In this document: piece after piece, positions 1 to 11,640 of the stretch
How the letters are laid out: the number at the start of each line of letters is the position of its first letter
How positions within the stretch are numbered: position 1 is the first letter of the stretch
Origin: Lamellibrachia satsuma
Taxonomy: Eukaryota; Annelida; Polychaeta; Sabellida; Siboglinidae
Assembly (NCBI GenBank): GCA_033239005.1
Contig: BSQZ01000070.1
Location: 1,554,617 to 1,618,616, forward strand
Direction of reading: 5' to 3'
DNA length: 64,000 nt
Made by a program: the position numbers and the translations under genes
The notes under the pieces: generated by a model
What the model was told of the DNA's origin: nothing
Databases searched by the model: none
The model's input: the letters and a program-made list of their open reading frames with translations, nothing else

Positions 1-892
1 GTAATTACACTGCACCACAGAACCACTCCCTTGGTTGGTTTCAACGGTGGTTCCTTCCGTTATTGTCATCTGTAATTACACTGCACCACAGAACCACTCC
101 CTTGGTTGGTTTCAACGGTGGTTCCTTCCGTTATTGTCATCTGTAATTACACTGCAACACAGAACCACTCCCAGATAGTTGGTTTCAACGGTGGTTCCTT
201 CCGTTATTGTCATATGTAATTATACTGCACCACAGAACCACTCCCAGATAGTTGGTTTCAACGGTGGTTCCTTCCGTTATTGTCATATGTAATTACACTG
301 CACCACAGAACCACTCCCAGATAGTTAGTTTCAACGGTGGTTCCTTCCGTTATTGTCATCTGTAATTACACTGCACCACAGTACCACTCCCAGATAGTTG
401 GTTTCAACGGTGGTTCCTTCCGTTATTGTCATCTGTAATTACACTGCACCACAGAACCACTCCCAGATAGTTAGTTTCAACGGTGGTTCCTTCCGTTATT
501 GTCATATGTAATTACACTGCACCACAGAACCACTCCCAGATAGTTGGTTTCAACGGTGGTTCCTTCCGTTATTGTCATATGTAATTACACTGCACCACAG
601 AACCACTCCCAGATAGTTAGTTTCAACGGTGGTTCCTTCCGTTATTGTCATCTGTAATTACACTGCACCACAGAACCACTCCCAGATAGTTGGTTTCAAC
701 GGTGGTTCCTTCCGTTATTGTCATATGTAATTACACTGCACCACAGTACCACTCCCAGATAGTTGGTTTCAACGGTGGTTCCTTCCGTTATTGTCATATG
801 TAATTACACTGCACCACAGAACCACTCCCAGTTAGTTGGTTTCAACGGTGGTTCCTTCAGTTATTGTCATATGGAATTACACTGCACCACAG
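1..892. repeat. ~72-bp minisatellite array (about 12 copies, open at left edge)
   Basis: Units begin at 1, 72, 143, 216, 289 and then every 73 bp to 873. The first two are 71 bp because they lack an AGATA-type insertion that the rest carry. Copies differ by single bases (CATATG versus CATCTG at the junction, TTGG versus TTAG inside). Each unit contains the short inverted repeat GAACCAC ... GTGGTTC about 22 bases apart. The last copy at 873-892 is partial. The array continues beyond the left edge, so its true length is unknown. Confidence 0.97.
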
Positions 893-2706
893 TCACTGAC
901 TGAACCTTCTCTTTCACGGTCGCCATTTCTGGTTTTCGAAGTTACTCTACTCACTGGACAGACACCTGAATAGATGGCGAAAACTACATGCTTCTATGCA
1001 CATTAGTTATTTGTTTAATTTACATTAAAATAGGTAAGATAATTTAGGAATACCCTCTATAATAATAATCAGCGTATTTGATGTACAACCATATGTATTT
1101 CATATTCCATTTCAGTAAATATTTAGACAATCAGTACATTTAATACATCATAATAAGAAATTTTTGCATGTAAATAAAATTAGGTCACATCAAACAACAA
1201 CAGACATAATAAAAAATTTAATGATGCGGCATACCAAAAGTAGGCTTTTCGAGTAAATTTTACAATATCATTTTATTAAAGATTCAAATAGAGGAAATTC
1301 CCAGCTTTAAAATGACACCACGATGAACAGCGTATCTCACTCCTGGGCTAAGATATTCCACTTGAAGTATATACATGGAATAACAGTTCCGAGAAAATCA
1401 GCTTTAAAAAACGACATTGCAAAATTGCTTCTCCCATAGTAACCATGTATTTATAATGCTCCAAATGTCATGAAATTTCGAATACACCTCCGGAATGTGT
1501 GTATAAACAAGATTTGTTAGTAGAAAGTGCAAGAATCCCATTACCATATTTGAAAAAAATATTTTAGGGTTATCTTAAAATAAAACATTATTGCAACATT
1601 TACACATTACATACATAATAATACAGCACAATGTCAATTTCAGTAAATTGGTTGTCCTCTGCTCCTACTGAGGCGACCTCTACGAGCTCACCGCGACTTT
1701 CCCTGCATCTCTCAATCACTGACCCTTTGCCCACTTGCAGTGGGCAAGTGACTAACGAAACCTAAAATGCCAATGGGATCATGTGTTATACCTGGTCATG
1801 AAATAGGCATGGAAGTGGGACCCTTTATTGGGTCAGCCTGAGGTTAAATACATGAAAATGCATAAATGCATACAAATATAAGCTTCATGCTGAGTGAATG
1901 ATCTAAAAATAATGTAAACCCTATTCCTAATACTGACTGTGTTTGTTTAGACAGTCAATATTAGCTTTGCCCTTGGCTTATCCCCTAGCTCAGCCGACTA
2001 CGTCTATACCTTGGCTTATTGTAATTAGGTCCATTATCGATGCTTAGTCCTGCAAGTGCAGATTAACATTATTACTATGCAGGACCTGTCAACATGACGC
2101 TGTCAGTAAGTTCATACGTCAACAAAACACAACGATTTACCAGCATCTCCGTCATCGGAACTCGCTGATTCGTCCAGAGCGAAGTAATCCGCAATCAGGG
2201 CAGCTACATTTAATAAGATTTAACAAGATTACATTACGAACGGCACCAATCATCAACAAACCTAGTAAATTGGATATGTAACATATTATATTTATACACT
2301 GCCGAAGCATATTGGATTGTCGTGTAGAAGCGTATGGGATTTTTATTTTACTTAAATAACGGGTGAAATTAATCGACAGGGTGGCTCCAGCGATTAATTT
2401 TTAGTCTTAGTAGGAGTCACCCGTCCCTTATATGACATTATCTTTTATTTTCCGACCGTACTCTATATTCTTACCAGTTAATTTTCTCATGTTCGTTTTT
2501 TTTTCTTGACTAATCCGTTAGACGAGACTAGATTGCTGTCTATGAGCTAACTGATAAGTAATACGGCAGATGGCAGCGTTATACAATTGTTTATGCAAAG
2601 ACACACAGTAGGCGGCAGCACCGTACTCGCACTTGCGATCACATATTTCCCGTATCTTGTAAAAACGGCGCCGGTTAAAACGACTGCGGTCATAACAGAT
2701 AGCACC
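893..2706. other. Intergenic, no gene seen
   Basis: AT-rich sequence with no convincing open frame. The only structure noticed is a nested foldback at 2359-2424: AAATTAATCG (2366-2375) is matched exactly by CGATTAATTT (2391-2400), and ACGGGTG (2359-2365) by CACCCGT (2418-2424). Confidence 0.6.
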
Positions 2707-2708
2707 CA

Positions 2709-2751
<43 letters not shown>
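2707..2751. repeat. (TGCG)n microsatellite
   Basis: About 11 perfect TGCG tetranucleotides. They create spurious ARTH / RACV open frames on the two strands. Confidence 0.95.
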
Positions 2752-2840
2752 AGTCAGCACGAGACTGCAGTGTTAGTAGCATGTTTTCACAAAGGAAAAT
2801 CCCGAATAGTCAAGCTATCATCCGTATGCTCGCATATATG

Positions 2841-3255
<415 letters not shown>

Positions 3256-3448
3256 TTTATGTCAAGATTATAATTATCAGACAATGAATTAGTTCGTTCT
3301 ATTTCAAAAAGTGAAACATGGAAAATAAACGAAGGTGACAACAGAAAGTTATATACATTTTTCTTAAGTGCTTAAGACGAATCCTACAAATTATATGGCA
3401 ATATGTTATATCAAATCAAGATATTCTTGCAAAAACAAAATTTAAAAC

Positions 3449-3965
3449 AATTAGCACCGATGTCAAGTTAAGAAGATGGAAATGGGCAGAAAATATCCTA
3501 CGAATGAACAAGATCAGCAAATGTGAGACGACGTTGACTTGGACGTCCAAAGGTAGAGGAAAGGTTGGTCGACTAAAGACAACACGGCGATCAACTGTTG
3601 AAAATGACACGTACTGAGGTGGAACTTCTGGAACGAAGCCAGACGCATAGCAGTTGACAGAGTGAGCTAGAGGAGATGCACTTCGGCCTTATGGACCACT
3701 TGGACTGAAGAGCATAGGTGAGGTGATATCAAATAGTCATATCCAGTGGCACTCTAGAATCATGTATCACCGGGTAAAGTCTATATGTGAACTACGTGAA
3801 AGTGTTATCCTCTCAATCGAGATAAGATAATTACCATAATTATTATGACTCAGTAATGAAGTGAGTGTATTGTCTGCAGTGTAGTTTTTCTTTGTATATA
3901 TAGAGAACGCAATTGTATGCTGAATCTGAAATAAAATAAATTATTGATTGGTTGATTAATTGATC
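3449..3965 (+). mobile_element. Decayed 3' end of an RTE-like non-LTR retrotransposon
   Basis: Translation from 3449 gives LRRWKWAENILRM followed by a GRGKVGRLKTTRRSTVE segment. After a frame change it gives WNEARRIAVDRVS, a stop, and RRCTSALWTTW. This order (RRWKW-GHVLRM, a basic GRPKTTWRR-type motif, W-E--R-A-DR--WR---ALC) is the usual C-terminal tail of reverse-transcriptase proteins of RTE-type LINEs. At least one frameshift and in-frame stops show it is dead. The 3' tail ends in an irregular ATTG-type repeat at about 3938-3965, as is common for this class. The 5' part with the polymerase motifs is missing. The clade assignment is from motif memory only. Confidence 0.7.
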
Positions 3966-6115
3966 TATAACATGTCTTATTCTGTCAGATAAAATTAGAG
4001 TGCTATACAGTTATAATTATTAGTTGTGCTTGTCAGGCTTATAGGCAACTCTAAGAAGAACAGTTACATAAAACAGATTGTCTCTGTTTGATTTCTTCAT
4101 CGTACATGATATTAATATTAAGGTTTACCTAGCTAAGTTAATACATTTCGTCATGTTGGTGTTGCCTGTGAGTGTAACTTGTTTTTGACTTTGCCAGACA
4201 CAACTTGATGAGATGTAATGTAGGCATAGAGATGTTACAAGTAACGCCTAACATTTTACTAAATATAGTTGATTAACAATTTTCCGTTTCTTTGTACGCT
4301 GTGCCCCCGTTGATATACAACGTTGAGCTACACTAAATGGGACAAGCCACAGTTTCGACATTTCAGTATCGAATATAAAATTTAAAATATATTCACGTTC
4401 CAAAGCTGCCCGACTCTTTTTACAAGGTGATTAAGTATAATATAAAATTTATATAGAACTCAAGCTATAAAGCCATAGTGTAATTAATGACGCTACAATA
4501 AACATAAACTAGCAGTAAACACTAATTGTGTGCGCGTAACTAGGTGGCCGATAACTTATTACTACTTATTATCCAGGCTCCGTGCTGTGGCGCCACCGTT
4601 TGTCGCAGACATCATCGCCTGGATGCAAAGTGTACTCTTCACGAAAATTATGCATGCAACGAGATTCTGATCGTACACATAATTATATTAATTCATTAGG
4701 TTTCATCCAGGCATTTGGTTAATTCATAAAACAGGAGTGAACTTTTATCAGTTCATACGATACAATTCGAATTTGCTTTAAACATTTATTATATTGACAC
4801 AACTATCAGACTGCATGAAAAGTTAAATCAGGCCAAAATGTGCTTAGAGTAGATTTTCGATAATAACACTGATTGACTGCTGGCGCTTCATGGGAACGCC
4901 TACACAAAATGGAGTGGTGACAGTCGGCAATAATGAGACCACGCCTTCGGGGCCAGACTTTCTTCTCGGCGAGTTCACGAAGGCAGGCGAGAGCGATATA
5001 AGCGAGGCTATTCGTTAACCAGCATGTCTCGCGGAACCTCGCGATGTGTAGTGATCTACTTACATTCCCCATTCCTTGTGATTTATCGGTGATGTTTGAT
5101 CGCGTACCGTTAAACTTTTAAGGCGGCTCTATGGGAGTCTGTTAGTCACAACATGCCTTTTTTTAAATCGGGTATTAGAGATGACTCATGTTCGTCCTCA
5201 CCACATTAACTAAGGGTCGTACATTAAAAAAATGTATTCCAAAAGTTCGTACATAAAAAAAATATTCCAAAAGTGCACATCTGCCTAGACAGACCAACTG
5301 CACTTTAACGATATGGTTTAGACATCAAGCTGTGCTGTCTTACAAGCGTCAGTTCTCATGAACACACCTTAAGTCATTTAACAAGAACCGAAGCAAAATA
5401 ACACATAACGTGTAAACGTATAGGAAACTATTCCGTAATACTTAAAGGTAAACAGTTGCATGAGTAATAAAATAATCGGTAGATGTCGGCACCGGATTCA
5501 TCTCGAACATCACAAGTCAATATCAATGGAGCCCAGCCCGGCCAGGAAAACTATATCCGCATCCGCACAGCAAACAAAATTTGCAGCCCGCACCCTCTCT
5601 GCACCCACATTGAAATAACATTTTCTCACCCGACCGTCTCGCCCTAAGCCTAGAATGTGTGCCTTTACTCAACGCCAGCATCGTCGTGACGCCATACAAG
5701 GGGACGGATCACTGCTTAACTTCATGGTTCATTTCATACGAATCAAGTGCCAATGATTTTGAGACAGTCCCCCTTTTGGCAATTTTTCATGCCTGTAAAA
5801 TTATTTTTGAACAGGGATATGACCATATTTTTGGACAACGACATTTATGTTGTGCCTACTTACATTAGTGGAGGCTGGCAACATATCCGTGTGTCAGTGA
5901 ATGTAGGATCCCTTCCGCACGAAGACAGGGTATAGTTATTTTGGACGCCATTTGATGGAGAAAAAAGACAGTTGATAAATATAAATTTGCGAACATCAGT
6001 AGAACACGTTAACAGTGTCACCAACGGAAAACTAAATAGTGACTAGTCCTCACGACAGCAAACGTGGACCCACACAAGCCACGTGGTATTTAACTCTTGT
6101 GTGTTGGACAGATAG
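3966..6115. other. Intergenic, no gene seen
   Basis: No supported gene. Open frames at 4806-5072 (-) and 5659-5868 (+) have no recognisable motif. A short local duplication (ATTCCAAAAGT preceded by A-runs) lies near 5225-5275. Confidence 0.55.
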
Positions 6116-6211
6116 AATATATGATTTAATGTTCACATAACTTTGCACTCACTTTTATTCTATATGTCCAAAAGGTGAGTGCAAAGTTATGTGAACATTA
6201 AATAATATATT
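6116..6211. repeat. Near-perfect 96-bp inverted repeat (hairpin)
   Basis: The left arm 6124-6156 is complementary to the right arm 6170-6203 over 33 bp with one single-base bulge, separated by a 13-nt loop. After one mismatch (6123/6204) another 7 bp pair (6116-6122 with 6205-6211). The total is about 40 paired bases. It could be a collapsed foldback transposon, a small-RNA hairpin precursor, or a palindrome from a replication or template-switch event. The sequence alone does not decide. Confidence 0.9.
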
Positions 6212-7905
6212 ATTATGACCTTTACTGATACTAGATTTGACTGGTCTAGAGCATTTTACTGGGATATATCCATCCAGGTATCACACGGGTACGAGCATCG
6301 GCATAGACACGCGGTTGTTCGCAACGCTTTGTTTGTTTTCTATGATTGTTCTCAATTATGTAATATTCGTCAAACGTCCGTTTAAGTTCCTTCGAACGGC
6401 ACAAACGCTTCGTGAAACCGGCCCAAGCTGCACGTTTACAAACATAACAGACAACAGCCACGTGTCTGTGGCACCCGTGACTATTATCTCGATGGTAACA
6501 ATTTCGTGACATCGACACACACTGTATTATTCCCTAACTAATGCATGGGTTAATTACCTAACAAACCAGCTCTCGATGATCATATGATAACAGGAGCTGT
6601 TCTCCTTATTGTCTACTATGCACGGATGGTTTATGATTGCATAACGAGAAAAGGGGGTACGGTTGTACAAAATTAAATAATGATAAAAATTAGATAATGA
6701 TATGATAATTTGTAATTAGTGTAAACCCCAAATGCTCGGCATAATAAATGTATGTTTTTCTTCATGGCGGTTGCTTTCGGTGGGGGGGTGCGGTGGGGGT
6801 TACCTGTCTAATGTTAGCCTTCGTCTTATCTGTACAGTGGGGTTTCCGTTAATAGAAGGAGTCACTGTTACCCATACCCGTTCACATGAAAGCAATGAGC
6901 CGAAGTGTTCGCATGGACTGCTCGATACGAGTCACATTATTGCCCCATGCATAGGTTTGTCGGTGGGTACAATTATTTCTTACAACCTTTAATCACAACG
7001 ATTCACACCACGCCTAATAATGCTAGGAAAAACACTAATTCAAAAATCGGATCACTAAAGGCTGTTGCAAGAGATTACATTATTACAAACAGTCTGCATA
7101 GCTGTGAATTGCCCGTTCGACGCACATTCTTTGTACAGTATTGTTAGTAATCGTCGACAAGTATAAACCGGCGGTGTGTGCTTTCGTCCGTAAACTCGTT
7201 TTTGTCGTGCATTTACTGTAGTGCATTCCAGACTTGTTGTCAAGTCACAAACTTGCAAGTCAGGTCACGTTTCATCTCAATGAACACCAAGTCCAAGCTA
7301 AGTCTCGAGTCTCGAGTCCCTGAATACCACGTCAAGTAACAAACCAAGACGCACTTATACAGATGGCGCGCTCATCCTATCTAATGAAATACTTATGATA
7401 AAACGGTCATTTCATTAAACGTATTTATCATGATCATTATTAATAACAGCCATACATATCCATGCACTACATAGTTTCGATGGTCCTTTCCGATAGGCAT
7501 AGCTCACTCTGTAATGACTGATCATAGAGCAGTCTGATGTGATTTCTGATTACACTTGAGAAATGTTTTTATTAGAGCGCATGTAATCTACAATGAGGGC
7601 TCGGTGCATTTGAAAGGATCATTTTGTGTCTAAACGCAACATAACGTATTGATGGCGTAGCGGCATTGATATTGCGCTTAAAGATGACAGCTTATCTGAG
7701 CCCTCGCTTAATATAATACGGAACTGGCGTGTTTAAACATAACCCACCAATACACATGTGTTAGGATTAGGTGAGAAACGTAACCTGTTTGTGAAAGAGA
7801 ACACCTTATGGAGTAATAAACCACGTCAACCGGGGTTTGGTACTCGGAATCGATATACACTAGGGTAATTTGAAGAAGAAAAAACTGTGCACTGCTACCA
7901 CGAAT
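6212..7905. other. Intergenic, no gene seen
   Basis: Only short, motif-free open frames. A G-run of seven lies near 6781. Nothing else is recognised. Confidence 0.5.
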
Positions 7906-8003
7906 GGCAGCAGCAGCGGCGGCAGCGGCGGCAGCAGCAGCAGCAGCAGCGGCGGCAGCGGCCGTAGCAGCAGCAGCAGCGGCGGCAGCGACAGCAGCAG
8001 CAC
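7906..8003. repeat. Compound (AGC)n/(GGC)n trinucleotide repeat
   Basis: Interspersed CAG and CGG triplets. They read as serine/glycine on + and leucine/proline on -, but the frame has no other protein-like content. Confidence 0.9.
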
Positions 8004-8113
8004 TGATAAAATAAACTGTTCAGCTGGTGCATTTCCAAGAAAGTTAACCGTGTACACGTGTTGACTTAAAGCTGCCGCGTCAACGTACTTGATGCTAACA
8101 TTTGCAAGTTCGA

Positions 8114-8193
8114 ATAGAGTCGCACCCAGACCATAGAGTCGCACCCAGACCATAGAGTCGCACCCAGACCATAGAGTCGCACCCAGACCATAG
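8114..8193. repeat. 19-bp tandem repeat, four copies
   Basis: Four adjacent copies of AGAGTCGCACCCAGACCAT, nearly identical. Confidence 0.95.
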
Positions 8194-8871
8194 AGCCGTC
8201 GACGGGCATACATTGAGGACGCACGCACGCACCGGACAGAAGTCGTTTGAAGAACCCTTCAACCGTGACGCCCGCAACACTTCCACTGCGTTGCTTTCAT
8301 ATCAGATGAAAGGCACAATACATGACCCATCAAAAGATAACGCTGGTGGACAACGGGGGCACTTTAAAGTGTTTATTTATCTAATTTGTGTCAATCCATC
8401 AACCATAATTGCAAAGTTCACGCGGTGCCGGTCACTCTAAAGTTGACCTATCAGTCACATTACCAGGTTCAAGCGGTACTTTCGCAGTAAAACCCATTCA
8501 CTGTTAGCGCAATGGAAATGACGACAACATCAGTTAACATAACACGTGTTACCACGAAGGACACCCACGCTGTCAGATTAACTGTATTTGTTTTATGAAC
8601 TGTGTTCGTGAATTGGTAAGTGTTGCTCATACTAAACAACGACTGTGACCGAAAGAACGAAGCGTTAGTAGCACAGTGTAGGCGTTCACCGGACATAACC
8701 CCTCGGATGAAACCCTCCCAGGACATAACCCCGTGGACACTGATATGAATTACCTGGCAAAGCTCGTGGGAAAGAGATCGCGAACAGCAACGACACACTT
8801 AGGCATTTCTTTTCAAAAATTGTAATAAAAAAAGCCAGTGGAAAGAGTATAATGGAAACGTTGTTATCCCA
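8194..8871. other. Intergenic, possible left arm of a foldback element
   Basis: No gene seen. The stretch 8690-8735 contains two GGACATAACCCC-type motifs. These are loosely inverted relative to GGTTATGTCGGGAGGG near 9162-9205, hinting at a ~0.5 kb inverted-repeat element. Confidence 0.35.
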
Positions 8872-8990
8872 ACATGGCACAGGCACATGGCACAGGCAAC
8901 ACAACATGGCACAGGCACATGGCACAGGCAACACAACATAGCACAGGCACATGGCACAGGCAACACAACATGGCACAGGCAACACAATAT
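8872..8990. repeat. CATGGCACAGG-based minisatellite
   Basis: About 3.5 copies of a ~32-bp unit, itself built from two CATGGCACAGGCA-type halves. A 24-bp duplication (ATTATTAACATAACGGGTCA plus TCCA) follows at about 9041-9088. Confidence 0.9.
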
Positions 8991-9493
8991 AAATAGTAAG
9001 AGTTAAACTACACAATCTAAAGGAAGCAATCAACAAAGGATTATTAACATAACGGGTCATCCAATTATTAACATAACGGGTCATCCAATTTCAAGGGATT
9101 GTGTCCGTATTTATATCAAAGTGAGGGTTTTCGTCAGAAGACAGTTTTGTCCAGAAGTGGTTATGTCGGGAGGGATTTGTCCGAGGAGGTTTCGTAATGA
9201 ATTCATGTAGGCGCAGTGAAAGTTGGCCTGATGGACTAATAAGGCCCGTAAAACAGATCGCTAATACAGCAACAGTCTGACAGTAATAAAGAGTGATTTC
9301 CAGACGTCTGGATCAACATATTCTTTGTACATATTTCTCCGTTCTCGGAAGGTGCCATCCATAAAGTAGCCCGCGTCAAGCTCACGGGTTCGATGTGTCC
9401 GGGTAAGCGTTACATGGGGGTGTTGGGAGTCTTGGCGATCGTTACGTGTTTTATTAAAACAGTTTTTCACCCCCTTTGTGTGTCTAGCTGTCG

Positions 9494-9562
9494 ATATATC
9501 AGACTGATATATATCAGACTGATATATATCAGACTGATATATATCAGACTGATATATATCAG
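9494..9562. repeat. 15-bp tandem repeat (ATATATCAGACTGAT)n
   Basis: Four to five perfect copies. They give repeated SDIYQ or IRLIY pentapeptides in shadow frames. Confidence 0.95.
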
Positions 9563-11308
9563 CCATGCCGGTTTTTTTGGGTACATTCCAACTGCATTCG
9601 AACAGAAAAAGAACACGGACACTACCATGCATCGGTGAAGTCTGTAATGGGGCGCGAAAAGTCTTGGTGAACAAAAAAAATTGGTGAACAAAATAAATGT
9701 ATGCATAATTGGCGGTGCTGGGGTCTTTCTCAAAGCGAACGTAGTTTCAAGGGAGTGTACAGACCAGAGTTACGAAGCGTGATAACAGGTTCGGAGGTTG
9801 TCTCAAAACATCCAAAAATAGCGTGAGGTACTTGATGGATAGATAGCCCGTTGAGGAACCATTGCCACACAGAACAGGTCCAATTGGTCTGGTCTGGGTT
9901 GAAGAAGGGGCTTTCTCTCTGCATGCTATGAGTCAGAACACAGTCGCAATCATAGTTCATTCACAAGCTAATACAACAACTATTATCATTCAGTTTGAGG
10001 TGTTTACCCTATAGCGGCATTAATTCTGACATGCGTCATGTTGTTCACATACATTGTGCGTTGTAAATAAATAACTGTTCACCAAATAATCGCCAAAGTC
10101 ACCAATTGAAACCACCCACACACAGAGGGTTAGCTATACAACCCCATACCTGTGTTGACCTGCTCACGTTATGGAAAGGTTGCTTATTTGTCTATGATTC
10201 AATATGTTTCGTTCGTGGTCCTGGTTTTGAATGTGGTCACGTGATCGTGGTCGTGCGTGGTCGTGGCACTGGATGTGGTGACGCTTTCGTGGTCGTAGTC
10301 GTGGAATTGGATGTGGTCGAGTCGTTTATGCTGTGTTCGTAATCTTATCGTGGTTGTGGTATTGCATGTGGTCCTGTCGTTTGTGTTGTGTTCGTGATAT
10401 GGTCATGGTTGTGGCCGTGTTGTGGTTGACATAATGTTGAGTTATGTTGTGTTCTTGACTGTGTTGTTATCGTTGCATGACTTCTTCGTCAATGTCGCAG
10501 TCATGCCGCCAAAAAAATCGACGCCGCCACCGGCACACAGGACGATAATGACCACGTTCGTTGTATTCTGTTGTCGTAACCATCATCATAATGATTAACA
10601 TCAGCGCTATTTTGGTCGTCGTCGGAGGCGTTGTCCTCCGGACGCTTTTGTTGTCGTTATCTCCGTCTACACATGTCAACATCACAATCGGGTCATCGGT
10701 GTCATCATCTTTTTTAGATCAGGGTCACGTGTTGTTTACGTTGATAACCATTCAGGTAGTACGTATTCTCGTTAACTGATTTTTGCTTCTTATAGAAATT
10801 ACGAGTTATTTATGTGTAGGAATGGGGAAGTTGTCGAGATGGACAAGTTTTATGAAATGTAGAGACGGCAGTAAGCATCTCTTTCAGCCATGTTTTGCGT
10901 CAGCCATTATTTGTGTGCATCTGGGTACAACTATATGGGGACGTCGGTGAGAATCCGTGGTTCAGTCGTTGGTTTCAAACCCATTCACAATGTGGCGCCA
11001 CAGTGTTAATTACATAATTAACTGCATGGGTTAAACATATGTGCACATGTGTGACAAATAAACGACGTGTTTCATGCCATGCGCGGCGTAGTCGTCCCAT
11101 CAGTTGAAATCACTTCTTCGTTTGGAACTAGTGTTGCGTGTTATGCTTGACTTACACTAAGTCGGACGTAAGCCTGTCCTAACCTTATGGGAAGGCACTG
11201 CTTGCAACCTGGAACATATCCACAGACGCCCACTTTCTGAAAGAATATATATACGGTACCTCATATTCGACCAACTCTGCCCGTAATGCATGTAAACGCT
11301 TAAATACC
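9563..11308. other. Intergenic, low-complexity GT-rich patch
   Basis: No gene seen. Between about 10210 and 10480 the sequence is an irregular mixture of GTGGTCGTG-type words (cryptic simplicity). Open frames here are low-complexity. Confidence 0.5.
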
Positions 11309-11640
11309 CACTCACTCACTCACTCACTCACTCACTCACTCACTCACTCACTCACTCACTCACTCACTCACTCACTCACTCACTCACTCACTCACTCATG
11401 CCTTTATTTCCTAATCCTATGTGTTAAGTTTCTGGGTTTTTTGCTTCTCTTTCGATGTTTCGTCGATGTGTTTTCTTTTGTATTTCCTGGTTTCCTTTTT
11501 ACAGATGGCTTCCAGTACCCCGCCAGCTTTGGTGTTCTTGATGGTATCATTCTAAGAACGTGACCCAAATACATCAGTCTTCTTTTCACAATGTTAACGT
11601 GATTAGTTTTGCAATCGCTCAAATAGCCGATCATATTTCC
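11309..11640 (-). mobile_element. RTE-like retrotransposon 3' fragment with a (GAGT)n tail
   Basis: The minus-strand frame 11634-11404 reads IVKRRLMYLGHVLRM followed by PSRTPKLAGYWKPSVKRKPG. This is the same C-terminal LINE signature (KRRL-LGHVLRM, then a basic GRPK-like stretch) as the element near 3.5 kb, though the two are not close copies. Downstream on the same strand is an uninterrupted GAGT tetranucleotide run (11309-11398 in + coordinates). It occupies the place of a LINE 3' tail. The polymerase domain is absent. The fragment is dead and strongly truncated. Confidence 0.65.
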
